From assembly GCF_004125265.1 (NCBI RefSeq), contig NZ_RDTE01000003.1, forward strand, positions 3,286,001 through 3,350,000: a DNA stretch of 64,000 nt, read 5' to 3'. Source of the DNA: Streptomyces lydicus. GTDB lineage: Bacteria; Actinomycetota; Actinomycetes; Streptomycetales; Streptomycetaceae. The position numbers and the translations under genes are program-made. The notes under the pieces were generated by a model. The model ran no database searches. It worked only from the letters and a program-made list of their open reading frames with translations, and was not told the DNA's origin. Of this stretch, positions 63,212 through 64,000 are shown in pieces. Position 1 is the stretch's first letter. Every line of letters begins with the position of its first letter.

Positions 63212-64000
63212 TTCTGCTCACCGCCCTGCTCGCCGGCGCCGTTCGGCGCACCGTCCTGGGACGCGCCGCCTTCCGGCGCACCGTCTTCCGACGCGCGGTC
63301 TTCCGAAGCGCCGTCCTCCGGCGCGGTGAGGTGGCCGCTGGCGGCACCGGTCATGGCGGAGCCCAACTCCTCCGGGGTGATGACGGCGGGGTCCGCGTCC
63401 GCGACCAGCCGGCCCCGGTACATCACCCGCAGGGTGTCGGACAGCCCGATCAGCTCGTCCAGGTCGGCAGATATCAGCAGCACCGCCAGGCCCTCGCGCC
63501 GCGCCTCGCGGATCTGTTCCCAGATCTGCGCCTGCGCGCCGACGTCGACCCCGCGGGTGGGGTGGGCGGCGATCAGCAGCTTGGGCCGGTGGCTCATCTC
63601 GCGGCCGACGATCAGCTTCTGCTGGTTGCCGCCGGAGAGCGAGGAGGCGGTGACCTCGATGCCGGGGGTGCGCACGTCGTACTCGGCGACGATGCGCGCG
63701 GTGTCCTTGCGGGCGCCGGCCAGGTCGAGCAGCCTGCCCTTGCTGTTGGGCCGCTCGGTGACATGGCCCAGGATGCGGTTCTCCCACAACGGGGCTTCCA
63801 GCAGCAGGCCGTGGCGGTGGCGGTCCTCGGGGATGTAGCCGACGCCGCCCTCGCGCCGGGCGCGGGTGGAGGCCCCGGACAGGTCGTTGCCGTCCAGGAC
63901 GACGGTGCCGTGGTCGGGGGTGCGGGTGCCCATGACGGCCTCGACCAGTTCGGCCTGGCCGTTGCCCTCGACACCGGCGACACCCAGCACCTCGCCCTTG
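63208..64000 (-). CDS. ABC transporter ATP-binding protein, nucleoside/sugar type (5' part outside window)
   Basis: The frame runs off the right edge, so only the second of the usual two ATPase domains is seen. It shows a GVEGNGQAELVEAVMG start with the degenerate Walker A typical of the second domain in RbsA/NupO-like proteins, the signature LSGGNQQKLIVGRE, HPTRGVDVGAQ and LLISADLDEL. The last 40 residues are an acidic repeat of SEDGA type. It energises the two permeases encoded directly downstream. A substrate-binding lipoprotein should lie beyond the window. Confidence 0.92.
   Translation of the reverse strand, partial: KGEVLGVAGVEGNGQAELVEAVMGTRTPDHGTVVLDGNDLSGASTRARREGGVGYIPEDRHRHGLLLEAPLWENRILGHVTERPNSKGRLLDLAGARKDTARIVAEYDVRTPGIEVTASSLSGGNQQKLIVGREMSHRPKLLIAAHPTRGVDVGAQAQIWEQIREARREGLAVLLISADLDELIGLSDTLRVMYRGRLVADADPAVITPEELGSAMTGAASGHLTAPEDGASEDRASEDGAPEGGASQDGAPNGAGEQGGEQK

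Noticed and set aside
1..64000. tRNA, rRNA, transposase or integrase genes
   Set aside because: None recognised on either strand by reading; the island carries no visible mobility gene.

Overview
The window reads as chromosome of a Streptomyces-like actinomycete. G+C is about 70%, many starts are GTG, overlapping GTGA/ATGA gene junctions are common, and the families are typical of streptomycetes (LAL-type LuxR regulators, WXG100 proteins, FtsK-type EccC). Almost everything is on the minus strand. The exceptions are a partial short-chain dehydrogenase at the left edge, a ricin-type lectin gene and one small LuxR regulator.

Layout. The edges carry nucleoside-salvage genes. On the right are an ABC nucleoside/sugar importer (ATPase cut by the window end, two permeases) and cytidine deaminase (cdd), tightly overlapping. 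On the left is thymidine phosphorylase (deoA). Both face the same way. Between cdd and deoA lies about 58 kb devoted to a type VII (ESX) secretion locus and its regulators, which looks like an island inserted into, or built inside, a nucleoside-salvage operon.

The ESX locus, read right to left on the minus strand, starts with the machine genes eccC, eccD, eccB, a 1061-aa protein with a decayed ADP-ribosyltransferase-like C-terminus, and an EccA-type AAA+ protein fused behind a right-handed beta-helix. Next come two WXG100 proteins and a third small helical partner. Two long, low-complexity WXG-motif proteins (605 and 1210 aa) follow; they are paralogues of each other. The last unit is a tight cluster: a YbaB/EspL-like protein, a small helical WXG100-like protein, a type VII secretion-associated protein, and a giant gene of 8642 codons. 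No EccE and no mycosin (MycP) gene is present in the window.

The giant protein is the most striking item. It begins with a WXG100-like helical domain and hydrophobic segments. Disordered and helical regions of about 2700 residues follow. Then come two nearly identical 331-residue units, each with a pierisin/Scabin-type ADP-ribosyltransferase domain, a papain-fold glutamine-deamidase-type domain, a long stretch of six Ser/Thr-rich beta modules, an amidoligase (COOH-NH2 ligase) domain, a second diverged amidoligase-like domain, and a C-terminal HExxH metalloprotease of anthrax-lethal-factor type. It is best explained as a multi-warhead ESX-exported polytoxin; this is inference from motifs.

Regulation. 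Right of eccC are two paralogous regulator pairs, each made of a small LuxR protein with an unusual receiver-like domain and a large LAL-type ATPase/LuxR protein. They flank a membrane-anchored ricin-fold protein. The two small regulator genes share a 13-bp upstream element at nearly the same distance from the start. A four-fold 18-bp direct repeat (GGTGTCAC core) separates one LAL gene from the lectin gene, and its core recurs in two other promoter regions. Strong inverted repeats mark most convergent or terminal junctions.
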